A DNA stretch of 8,383 bases from Paenibacillus sp. (GTDB lineage Bacteria; Bacillota; Bacilli; Paenibacillales; Paenibacillaceae). The position numbers were made by a program, and so were the translations under genes. The stretch is from positions 1-8,383 of the forward strand of contig JAQSXN010000137.1 in assembly GCA_029256665.1 (NCBI GenBank). Reading direction: 5' to 3'. Positions within the stretch are counted from its first letter, which is position 1. Every line of letters starts with the position of its first letter. Positions 1-6,037 of the stretch are shown here, piece after piece. The notes beneath the pieces are model-generated. The model did not search any database. It saw only the letters and a list, made by a program, of their open reading frames with translations, and had not been told where the DNA came from.

Positions 1-70
1 TCTGGAGTCGAACTTACGAACCGAAAGAACGAATGGCATGGCCAATTCGCAAACGAATATGACTGATTAC

Positions 71-109
71 GCGAACGGTAAACAATTACCGGCGAGCCGC
101 GTCGTTCGC
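71..109. repeat. Nested inverted repeats
   Basis: The outer arms GCGAACG (71-77) and CGTTCGC (103-109) are perfect inverted copies. Inside them, CGGTAA (76-81) and TTACCG (86-91) form a second perfect 6-bp stem around the loop ACAA; the two stems share bases 76-77, so both cannot form fully at once. No T-run follows, so this is not an obvious terminator. It could be an operator for, or the 3' end of, a gene left of the window. Function unknown. Confidence 0.4.
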
Positions 110-156
110 AAGCTTGCGCCGGTGGTCTTTCACCTATGTTGGCGTATTCAATAAAC

Positions 157-192
157 GAGGGTCGGCGTCGCTTTCTGCGACTCCCGACCCTC
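157..192 (-). terminator. Terminator candidate after the GH88 gene
   Basis: GAGGGTCGG (157-165) pairs perfectly with CCGACCCTC (184-192). Inside it, GTCGC (167-171) pairs with GCGAC (177-181) around the loop TTTCT. On the minus strand the stem is followed by GTTTATTG, and on the plus strand by TTTC, so it may work in both directions, although neither tail is a strong T-run. It lies about 100 bases beyond the GH88 stop codon, which makes it the likely end of that transcript. It could also terminate a convergent gene beyond the left edge. Confidence 0.65.
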
Positions 193-291
193 TTTCGATC
201 ACTACTATTCTTCTATCCGGGAGTTCGGATCATCTACCGAGAATCTTCAATCCGGGTAAGCCCTTCTCCGTCCGCCTCCCCGGCCTACGGC

Positions 292-1455
292 CTACCCCGC
301 CGACACGCCCGCTCCTTTCCTGTCAGCCGGGCTCCAGAACGACTCCCGGCCGTGCAGCACCTTGGACAGCGCCTCCATGTAGTAATAGTCGCCGTAGATG
401 ATAGGCACATCGATGTTCTGGTTCATCGGCAGGTTGCCCGTGCCGTGCAGCAGCAGCCCCTCCTCCGCGTCGTCGTCCGCCGGGACGTACGACCGGCTTA
501 GCGACCCCAGGATCGCGAGCGCGTTCGAGCGATGCTCCTCGGCGCGATCCACGCCGGCCGCGGCCAGCTCCAGCAGGCCGCTCGCGGCGATCGCCGCCGC
601 GCTGGAGTCCCGCGGAGCGCCCTCGAAGCTAGGCAGCCGGAAGTCCCAAAACGGCACCTTGTCTTCCGGAAGGCTGCCGACGAAGAAGTCCGCCGCCCGC
701 TCCGACGCTCGCAGGAAATTCTCATCGCCCGTGTGCCGGTAGCTCAGCGCGAAGCCGTAGATGCCCCAAGCCGTGCCGCGCGCCCAAGCGGACATCTCGG
801 CATAGCCTTGTCCGCCGGCCGCGCCAACCCGCTCGCCGCTGACGGGGTCGAAGAACACGACGTGGAAGATGGAGCCGTCCTCGCGCAGGAATTGCTCCGC
901 CGTCGTAGTCGCATGCGCTTCGGCAACGTGGCGAAAGCGCGGATCGTTCAGCTGCTCCGACGCCCAGTACAACAGCGGCAAATTCATCATGCAGTCGATG
1001 ATCGCCCAGCCCGTGCGCTCCGGCTGATTCCAGGCGCGGATGAACCGCCCCTTGGCATTGAATCGGCCCGCCAGGTTATTCGCCGCGACGAGCCCACGAT
1101 TACGCGAATCCGCATTTCCCGTCAGCTTGTAATTCGCGATTGCCGTCAGCGTCCACATGAACCCGATATCATGGCTCAGCTCGTCATAACGCGTCAGGAG
1201 AGAATCCATCTTCGCCTCGCACTGCTCGGCCATCCTACGCAGCTCCGCGTTCGGCTCCTCCCGCTCCAACAGCCACAGCAGCCCCGGCCAGAACCCCGCC
1301 GTCCAATACGTCGGCGACATCAAGCGATATTGACCATCCGCGGAGCCATGCGGGAAGCCCGCCCCGATCCGTTCGCTCGCCCTCGCCGCCCGCGCCTTGC
1401 CCTTCTCCCATGCGTCTGCCGCCCAATTCGGCGTATGATTATCCTTCATCTTCAT
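292..1455 (-). CDS. GH88 unsaturated glucuronyl hydrolase, cytoplasmic
   Basis: This 387-residue glycoside hydrolase family 88 enzyme releases 4,5-unsaturated uronic acid from the non-reducing end of oligosaccharides made by polysaccharide lyases. Family hallmarks are visible in order: WTAGFWPGLLWLL near residue 51, HDIGF with Asp96, TGWAIIDCMMNLPLLYW with Asp154, and QGYAEMSAWARGTAW at 216-230. In the studied Bacillus sp. GL1 enzyme the two key aspartates are Asp88 and Asp149, and the spacing here (58) is similar. There is no signal peptide, so it acts in the cytoplasm on imported products. The ATG at 1455 is chosen because GGGGAGG lies 9 bases before it. A GTG at 1530 would extend the frame by 25 residues but has no ribosome binding site and would swallow the GTATAT element. 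The gene is divergent from the regulator. The substrate could be glycosaminoglycan or xanthan fragments. The family call is firm; the exact substrate is inferred. Confidence 0.93.
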   Translation of the reverse strand: MKMKDNHTPNWAADAWEKGKARAARASERIGAGFPHGSADGQYRLMSPTYWTAGFWPGLLWLLEREEPNAELRRMAEQCEAKMDSLLTRYDELSHDIGFMWTLTAIANYKLTGNADSRNRGLVAANNLAGRFNAKGRFIRAWNQPERTGWAIIDCMMNLPLLYWASEQLNDPRFRHVAEAHATTTAEQFLREDGSIFHVVFFDPVSGERVGAAGGQGYAEMSAWARGTAWGIYGFALSYRHTGDENFLRASERAADFFVGSLPEDKVPFWDFRLPSFEGAPRDSSAAAIAASGLLELAAAGVDRAEEHRSNALAILGSLSRSYVPADDDAEEGLLLHGTGNLPMNQNIDVPIIYGDYYYMEALSKVLHGRESFWSPADRKGAGVSAG

Positions 1456-1508
1456 CGTCCGCGTCCTCCCCAATCCGTCATTGTCATACGTCCACCATAC
1501 GCAATGCC

Positions 1509-1535
1509 GCGCCGCGCGGTCTATATACACTTTTC
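1509..1535 (-). promoter_or_regulatory. GTATAT operator-like element before the GH88 gene
   Basis: Read on the minus strand this is AAAAGTGTATATAGACC. It shares the A-tract and the GTATAT-N-GAC core with the elements in front of the regulator (1587) and the transporter (3966). The partner half-site expected 19 bases upstream is not recognisable, so this copy is degenerate or single. The TATATA inside it (1522-1527) could also be a -10 box, lying 66 bases before the GH88 start codon. Binding by the local AraC regulator is inferred. Confidence 0.5.
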
Positions 1536-1554
1536 ACGGAACGTTCGAATTATC

Positions 1555-1583
1555 TTGAACCGGATAAGTATATTGCCTAAAAT
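1555..1583 (+). promoter_or_regulatory. Candidate promoter of the AraC regulator gene
   Basis: TTGAAC (1555-1560) and TAAAAT (1578-1583) are separated by exactly 17 bases. They match the sigma-A -35 box in four of six positions and the -10 box in five of six. The start codon is 60 bases further on. The first GTATATTG half-site (1568-1575) lies inside the spacer, and the second (1587-1594) lies at the expected transcription start. This arrangement would suit autorepression. It is inferred from sequence only. Confidence 0.55.
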
Positions 1584-1598
1584 GATGTATATTGACAG
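1562..1598 (+). promoter_or_regulatory. Bipartite GTATAT operator candidate, regulator side
   Basis: Two copies of GTATATTG (1568-1575 and 1587-1594) lie 19 bp apart as direct repeats, with CTAAAA between them and GACAG ending the second copy. The same layout recurs before the transporter. Direct half-sites about two helical turns apart on one face of the DNA are what AraC-family dimers commonly bind. The element sits between the divergent GH88 and regulator genes, so it could control both. Confidence 0.6.
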
Positions 1599-1614
1599 CC
1601 GCCAGGCCGGTCAA
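1586..1614 (-). promoter_or_regulatory. Possible leftward promoter for the GH88 gene
   Basis: On the minus strand TTGACC (complement of 1609-1614) and TATACA (complement of 1586-1591) are separated by 17 bases. They match sigma-A boxes in five and four of six positions. If used, it gives a 5' leader of about 120 bases and overlaps the operator candidate, so the two divergent units would share a control site. A weaker alternative is the TATATA at 1522-1527. Confidence 0.35.
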
Positions 1615-1643
1615 GCATGCTAGGCGCGGAAGGAGTCCACAAC

Positions 1644-3860
1644 ATGAGGAAAAACTGGTTTAGACGGCTGTTATTATCCTATCTCCCCGTACTCGTGCTG
1701 ATCGTCTGCCTGTTCGCTTTCGTCGGCATCGTTCAGCTGAACGATCTGGCCAAGAAGGAGGCTGAGCGATCCACCCGCATTTACGTGCAAAATTTGCAAA
1801 ATACGCTGGAGCTGTCGCTCCGTTCCATTGAAAGAATGATGCTGGAGACGATCTCCCGCAACCCGACGCTGACTTCCTTTGTCGCAATGGAGAGCGACCC
1901 GGAATTTACGCTCGAGCTGTCCCAACTGCTCCAAAGCATGGCGAACACGCATCCTTGGATCCACTCGGCTTACATCTATAGAGCCGGCGACGACGCAATC
2001 GTCAGCAACCAGACCAAGCTGCTCCTCCCGTCTTTCGGAGACCGCGAGTTCATCAAGAGCCATCTAGCCGATACGGGGCGGCATCCCTGGAGCTCCCCCC
2101 GCATCTTCCGCACGCTCTCGCATTCGGAGGGGGAAGGCTCCGTCATCTCCATGACCAAGGGCGTGCCGATCAACATGTACGGACGCGCGCTGCTCGTGGT
2201 CAACGTCAGTCTCAGCGAGCTCCAGAATTACCTGAAGGAATACGGCGAATCCGACGTGAACCTCCTGCGGGTATCCGACGGCGGCGGCAAGCCTCTGTTC
2301 GAAGGCAGCGACGCCAGCTTCGGCGAACAGGACTTCCGCTTGTTGTCCGAGTACACCGGATGGATCTACCAAGGCGGGATGAAAACCGGACGCACGGGCA
2401 TGCTGCTTGCTTATCTCGCGAGCCCTTATTTCATCGTCGGCTTTCTGGCGCTCGCGGCGGCGATCGCATGGGTCGTCTACATTACGCGCCGCAACTACAA
2501 GCCGATCGAGACGATGGTGTCCCGCATTCAGCGGTACAACGAACGGTTCGCCGACGGCAAGGCTATCGCCCCTTCCAGCGACGAGCTGCTTTATATCGAA
2601 CGAACGTTAAGCTCCATTATGGAAGCGTCCCAAGCGTACGAGAGCCGGAACAAAGAGAATAGCGAATATCGCAGGCTGAAGCTGCTGCAGGACCTCGTCA
2701 GCGGCGACGGCGCGATCGATCGGGCCAAATGGGCGCAAGAGCTTGAGGCGGTCGGCCTCGGAAGCGGATTCGGCAGCGCGTACGTCAGCTTGTTCGAAAT
2801 CGACAAGTACGTGGATTTCATCAGCCAATATTCCCGCAAGGATCAGGGCTTGTTCAAATATGTGTTCAAGAAGGTCATAGAGGAAACGGCCAAAAACAAA
2901 GCCTTCCCGGTCTGGCAGGAGTGGATCGACAATCACCGATTGTGCGTCATCGCCGTCGATGGACCGGAAGCGCCGCTGTCCGAGATGGACGTGCTGGCCG
3001 CCTACGACGAAATCCGCGCCTGGCTGGAGCAGCATCTGCATCTTACCGTAACGGCGGGACTCGGACCGGCCGTCTCCCGCCTGGAGGACATCGCGTCCGC
3101 CTATGAAACGGCGGGACGCGCGCTGGATTACAAGACCGCGCTCGGCGGCAACCGCGTTATCAGCCATCGGGAGATCGAGCTGCTGCGGCCCGACGATCTT
3201 TACGTCTACCTGCAGTACGTGCCGACGATCGCTCAGTCGTTCCGCTTCGGCAACGACGATTGGAAGGAGCAGCTGACTGGGCTGTTCGCCGGATTGAAGT
3301 CGATGATGCTGCCTAGAGAAGAGGTTGCCGGCATTCTCACCTATCTGAACTATTACTTCCACTCCGAGATGAAGGAGCTGCCGAGCGACTACCGGCACAT
3401 CTGGAACGACGAATTCCGCGCCCTCATAAGCGAGCAGGACGACACGCTGGAGACGCTGGACGAGCTGGCCGGCTTCTATATCCGCACGTTAAGCGAATTC
3501 GCGAACCGGCTGCAGGAGAGGAAGGAGCAGAAGGGCAACCAAGGCGTCGTTCACCGGATGCGCCAGTATATCGAACAGAATTTCGCCAATCCCGATCTCT
3601 CCCTGCAGTTGCTCAGCGATATGCTGGACATGAGCCCGTCGACGCTCAGCACGGTCTTCAAGGACGAATTCGGCGAGAAGTTCGTCGTCTATTTGAGCAA
3701 GGTACGGATGGAGCATGCCAAGGAGCTGCTCCGGACGACCGCCCTCCCCATCCAGGACATCTCCGAGCGGACCGGCTACCAGCATCAGATGTCGTTCATC
3801 CGGGCCTTCAAGAAAACCGTCGGCACGACACCGGGCGAATATCGCAAGACTTACGTATAA
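1644..3860 (+). CDS. Membrane-anchored AraC-family transcriptional regulator (YesS/YtdP type)
   Basis: This 738-residue regulator of sugar-uptake genes has the architecture of Bacillus YesS and YtdP. A short basic N-terminus leads into a transmembrane helix (about 9-31). An extracytoplasmic sensor region of about 220 residues follows, then a second membrane helix (about 254-279) and a HAMP-like stretch (PIETMVSRIQRY). Next comes a cytoplasmic region with the degenerate GGDEF-like signature of this group (GLGPAVSRLEDI and nearby, about 472-500). The C-terminal pair of helix-turn-helices occupies about 636-736 (LSLQLLSDMLDMSPSTLS, then PIQDISERTGYQHQMSFIRAF and the closing TPGEYRK). The ATG at 1644 is preceded by GGAAGGAG at 8 bases; the ATG at 1617 has no ribosome binding site. 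It is transcribed alone and ends at its own terminator. By position it most likely controls the neighbouring transporter, the GH88 gene and itself; the effector is unknown. Confidence 0.93.
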   Translation: MRKNWFRRLLLSYLPVLVLIVCLFAFVGIVQLNDLAKKEAERSTRIYVQNLQNTLELSLRSIERMMLETISRNPTLTSFVAMESDPEFTLELSQLLQSMANTHPWIHSAYIYRAGDDAIVSNQTKLLLPSFGDREFIKSHLADTGRHPWSSPRIFRTLSHSEGEGSVISMTKGVPINMYGRALLVVNVSLSELQNYLKEYGESDVNLLRVSDGGGKPLFEGSDASFGEQDFRLLSEYTGWIYQGGMKTGRTGMLLAYLASPYFIVGFLALAAAIAWVVYITRRNYKPIETMVSRIQRYNERFADGKAIAPSSDELLYIERTLSSIMEASQAYESRNKENSEYRRLKLLQDLVSGDGAIDRAKWAQELEAVGLGSGFGSAYVSLFEIDKYVDFISQYSRKDQGLFKYVFKKVIEETAKNKAFPVWQEWIDNHRLCVIAVDGPEAPLSEMDVLAAYDEIRAWLEQHLHLTVTAGLGPAVSRLEDIASAYETAGRALDYKTALGGNRVISHREIELLRPDDLYVYLQYVPTIAQSFRFGNDDWKEQLTGLFAGLKSMMLPREEVAGILTYLNYYFHSEMKELPSDYRHIWNDEFRALISEQDDTLETLDELAGFYIRTLSEFANRLQERKEQKGNQGVVHRMRQYIEQNFANPDLSLQLLSDMLDMSPSTLSTVFKDEFGEKFVVYLSKVRMEHAKELLRTTALPIQDISERTGYQHQMSFIRAFKKTVGTTPGEYRKTYV

Positions 3861-3868
3861 CCTCCTCC

Positions 3869-3906
3869 AAGGACGTGTTCCGTTTCCATCGGGATACGTC
3901 CTTTTT
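3869..3906 (+). terminator. Rho-independent terminator of the regulator gene
   Basis: AAGGACGTGT (3869-3878) pairs with ATACGTCCTT (3894-3903) with one G-T wobble, and the stem runs straight into TTTTT (3902-3906). It begins 8 bases after the regulator stop codon. This separates the regulator transcript from the transporter operon, which therefore needs its own promoter in the gap that follows. Confidence 0.88.
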
Positions 3907-3945
3907 GCGCGCCTAACGCCCGTACGACGCTGCTTCCGCCCCCCC

Positions 3946-3977
3946 TGTATATCACTCAAAAAGATGTATATCGACAG
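3946..3977 (+). promoter_or_regulatory. Bipartite GTATAT operator candidate, transporter side, distal
   Basis: TGTATATC (3946-3953) and TGTATATC (3965-3972) lie 19 bp apart as direct repeats, with CTCAAAAA between them and GACAG ending the second copy. From 3963 to 3977 it matches the second half of the regulator-side site (1584-1598) in 14 of 15 positions. It lies about 110 to 140 bases before the permease start, upstream of where a promoter would be, as expected for an activator site. Confidence 0.65.
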
Positions 3978-4001
3978 TCCGCAAACCCGCCGCGGCAAGC
4001 A

Positions 4002-4029
4002 TGTTAACCTCTCAAAATCGTGTATATTG
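4002..4029 (+). promoter_or_regulatory. Second, partly degenerate copy of the bipartite element, or -10 region
   Basis: Aligned with the distal copy at an offset of 56 bp, this stretch has TGTTAACC in place of the first half-site. It keeps CTCAAAA and then has GTGTATATTG (4020-4029). The two half-sites are again 19 bp apart. TATATT (4023-4028) fits a sigma-A -10 box in five of six positions and lies 55 bases before the permease start. The corresponding -35 region (CATGTT, 4000-4005) is poor. A poor -35 box with an upstream operator is what an activator-dependent promoter looks like. Confidence 0.5.
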
Positions 4030-4082
4030 CTCCGCTCCGCCCTCCCGTCCTATGATTAAGCCACATTACGCAGCCAAGGGAA

Positions 4083-5000
4083 GTGAGCATTATCAAAACG
4101 CCTATCTCGAAGCGAATATGGAGGCAAAACATTCCGCTGTTCATCATGTTCGCTCCCATCCTGATCTTCTTCGCCGTCTTCAAGTATTACCCGATGCTCG
4201 GACTCGCGATCGCCTTCAAAAACTATCGCTTCATCGACGGGATCTGGGGAAGCGAATGGATCGGCCTCGACATGTTCGAGATGATCTTCCATAACAAGCA
4301 GCTTCTCGGCATTATCTGGAACACGTTCATGCTCAGCGGGCTCAGCATCGTCGCTGGCTTCCCGCTTCCGATTCTCCTCGCGCTGCTGTTGAACGAAATT
4401 CGCCGCGCTTGGTTCAAGCGGACGATCCAGACGTTCGTTTATCTGCCGCATTTTTTGAACTGGGTCATCGTCGGCGGCCTCGTCATCACGATCTTCTCTC
4501 AGAGTCCCGGCACGATCAACCAGCTGCTCGACAAGCTGTTCGGCTTCACCTTCCCGTTTCTCTACAACGAGACGTCCTGGATCGCCATCTTCATCAGCTC
4601 CGGCATCTGGAAGGAAGCCGGCTGGGGCGCCATCATCTATCTGGCCGCGCTCTCGACGATCGATCAGAGCCTGTACGAAGCCGCCGGCATCGACGGCGCG
4701 AACAAATGGCAGCAGATGACCCGCATTACGATTCCGGGCATTCTGCCGACCGTGTTCATCATGCTCATCCTGAAGATCGGGCAGCTCATGGAAGTCGGCT
4801 TCGACCAAGTGTACGTGCTGCAAAACAACACCGTCGCCCAAATTTCGGAGGTCATCAGCACCTTCATGTTCAAAATGGGCATCCAGCAAGCACAGTTCAG
4901 CTTGGCCACGGCCATGGGACTGTTCGAGGCGTTCGTCGGCCTCGTGCTCGTCGTCACCGCCAACGCCATCGCCCGCCGCTTCGGCCACGGCCTATGGTAG
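4083..5000 (+). CDS. lplB: Sugar ABC transporter permease, LplB type
   Basis: This integral membrane subunit of a carbohydrate ABC importer is about 305 residues, the usual length for LplB-type permeases. About six hydrophobic segments are visible, beginning with PLFIMFAPILIFFAVF (18-33). The cytoplasmic EAA loop that contacts the ATPase lies at 199-219 (EAAGIDGANKWQQMTRITIPG). The C-terminus ends GHGLW, as is common in this subgroup. It pairs with the next gene's product to form the channel. The start is unusual: the frame opens after a TGA at 4053 and its first ATG is only at 4146, inside the first membrane segment. GTG at 4083 gives a normal N-terminus, but the purine-rich AAGGGA ends one base before it. 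No ATPase gene is present, which is normal for this family, because a shared MsmX-like ATPase usually serves it. Confidence 0.92.
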   Translation: MSIIKTPISKRIWRQNIPLFIMFAPILIFFAVFKYYPMLGLAIAFKNYRFIDGIWGSEWIGLDMFEMIFHNKQLLGIIWNTFMLSGLSIVAGFPLPILLALLLNEIRRAWFKRTIQTFVYLPHFLNWVIVGGLVITIFSQSPGTINQLLDKLFGFTFPFLYNETSWIAIFISSGIWKEAGWGAIIYLAALSTIDQSLYEAAGIDGANKWQQMTRITIPGILPTVFIMLILKIGQLMEVGFDQVYVLQNNTVAQISEVISTFMFKMGIQQAQFSLATAMGLFEAFVGLVLVVTANAIARRFGHGLW

Positions 5001-5016
5001 GAAAGGAGCTTGAATC

Positions 5017-5892
5017 ATGAAAAGCACTGCCGGAGAAAAAATCTTCTACTTCTGCAACGCCCTCTTCTTGCTGCTTGTCGGACTTAGTTGCGTGCTGCCG
5101 CTCGTGCACGTCGCCGCCTTGTCCTTAAGCGATAAACACGCGCTGGCGTCCGGCTCGGTCGGCTTATGGCCCGTCCATTTCGATCTGTCGGCCTACAAAG
5201 CGCTCATAACCGAGACGCCCGTGCTGCAAGCGTTCCGCAACAGCGTCGTCATTACGGTCGTCGGCACGCTGCTCAACATGTTTTTCACGATCTTGGCCGC
5301 TTACCCGCTGTCCAAACGGTATTTCATCGGCCGCCGCGTCTTCTCGTTCCTGATCATCTTCACGATGCTGTTCAGCGCGGGCATCATCCCGATGTACCTG
5401 CTGCTGAAGGCTCTCGGCCTGCTGAACTCGTACGGCTCGCTCTGGTTCCCGGGGCTCGTGAGCGTATGGAATCTGATGGTGCTGCGAAGTTTCTTCGAGG
5501 CGATGCCCGAGGAGTTGGAAGAAGCCGCCCGCATTGACGGCTGCTCCGAGTGGAGACTCGTCTGGGGGATCATTCTGCCGCTGTCCATGCCTGCCATCGC
5601 CGCGCTCTCGCTGTTCTATGCGGTTGGCCACTGGAATGCCTTCATGAGCGTGCTGATCTACATCGGCAAGTCCGATCTGCACAATCTGTCGGTTCTCGTG
5701 CAGCAGATGATCATGAATCAGACGCTGATGCAGGAGCTGGCCAACGTGCAGCCGGATCTCGCCATGAGCCTGACGCCGGAAGGGGTCAAGGCCGCGGGCA
5801 TCATCGTCATGGTCATCCCGATGCTGATCGTGTACCCGTTCCTTCAGAAGTATTTCGTCAAAGGGGTCATGATCGGCGCGGTCAAAGGCTAG
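5017..5892 (+). CDS. ytcP: Sugar ABC transporter permease, YtcP type
   Basis: This second membrane subunit of the importer has 291 residues. It belongs to the MalG-like half of the family, matching YtcP. The EAA loop is at 169-189 (EAARIDGCSEWRLVWGIILPL). The closing PFLQKYFVKGVMIGAVKG (274-291) is a strong signature of this group. The first membrane helix spans about residues 10-35, and five more follow. The ATG at 5017 is preceded by GAAAGGAG with an 8-base gap. Only 16 bases separate it from the first permease, so the two are co-transcribed and probably form a heterodimer. The substrate is not readable from the permeases; the neighbouring PL8 and GH88 enzymes suggest unsaturated uronyl oligosaccharides. 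Confidence 0.94.
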   Translation: MKSTAGEKIFYFCNALFLLLVGLSCVLPLVHVAALSLSDKHALASGSVGLWPVHFDLSAYKALITETPVLQAFRNSVVITVVGTLLNMFFTILAAYPLSKRYFIGRRVFSFLIIFTMLFSAGIIPMYLLLKALGLLNSYGSLWFPGLVSVWNLMVLRSFFEAMPEELEEAARIDGCSEWRLVWGIILPLSMPAIAALSLFYAVGHWNAFMSVLIYIGKSDLHNLSVLVQQMIMNQTLMQELANVQPDLAMSLTPEGVKAAGIIVMVIPMLIVYPFLQKYFVKGVMIGAVKG

Positions 5893-5953
5893 TCCGCAGC
5901 CCTCATCGTTGGGCGGCCGGAAATCAAGTACAATGAAGGGAGGTGAGGCGGCT

Positions 5954-5971
5954 TGGCGCTCGCATGCGCCA
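5954..5971 (+). other. Small hairpin between permease and binding-protein genes
   Basis: TGGCGC (5954-5959) and GCGCCA (5966-5971) form a perfect 6-bp GC-rich stem around a 6-base loop. No T-run follows, so it is not a terminator. It sits in the 145-base gap between the second permease and the binding-protein gene. Such hairpins often mark RNA processing or stabilise the downstream message, which would suit a binding protein needed in excess. That role is inferred. Confidence 0.35.
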
Positions 5972-6037
5972 TCGGATCCATCCATGCCTGTCAGTCATCC
6001 ACCGCTTGTCACTACACTAAAGGGGAGATCATGCCAA

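Larger units (their letters stand above)
1..291. other. Non-coding stretch left of the GH88 gene
   Basis: I see no convincing gene here on either strand. The open frames running through it extend antisense into the GH88 gene, have low-complexity Arg/Pro/Ser-rich translations and lack ribosome binding sites. The stretch holds two nested inverted repeats near 71-109 and a strong hairpin at 157-192, each listed separately. It is probably the intergenic region between the GH88 gene, read leftward, and an unseen neighbour beyond the left edge. Confidence 0.6.

Noticed and set aside
1456..1530. Longer GH88 start at GTG 1530
   Set aside because: The 25 extra residues (MYIDRAARHC...) do not look like the family, no ribosome binding site precedes the GTG, and the coding frame would run through the GTATAT element. 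ATG 1455 has GGGGAGG at good spacing.
1592..1620. TTGACA (1592-1597) as a perfect -35 box for the regulator
   Set aside because: No acceptable -10 box lies 16-18 bases downstream (GCATGC/CATGCT). TTGAAC/TAAAAT at 1555-1583 is the better pair, and TTGACA is explained by the repeated element.
532..1623. Long plus-strand open frame opposite the GH88 gene
   Set aside because: Its translation is Arg/Pro/Ala-rich without recognisable domains, and the minus strand carries clear GH88 motifs in this stretch. It is a shadow typical of GC-rich DNA.
4056..4988. Long minus-strand frame opposite the first permease
   Set aside because: The product would be an Asp/Glu/Arg-rich chain with no membrane segments or family motif. 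The plus strand encodes an unmistakable permease. The same applies to minus frames opposite the second permease and the binding protein.
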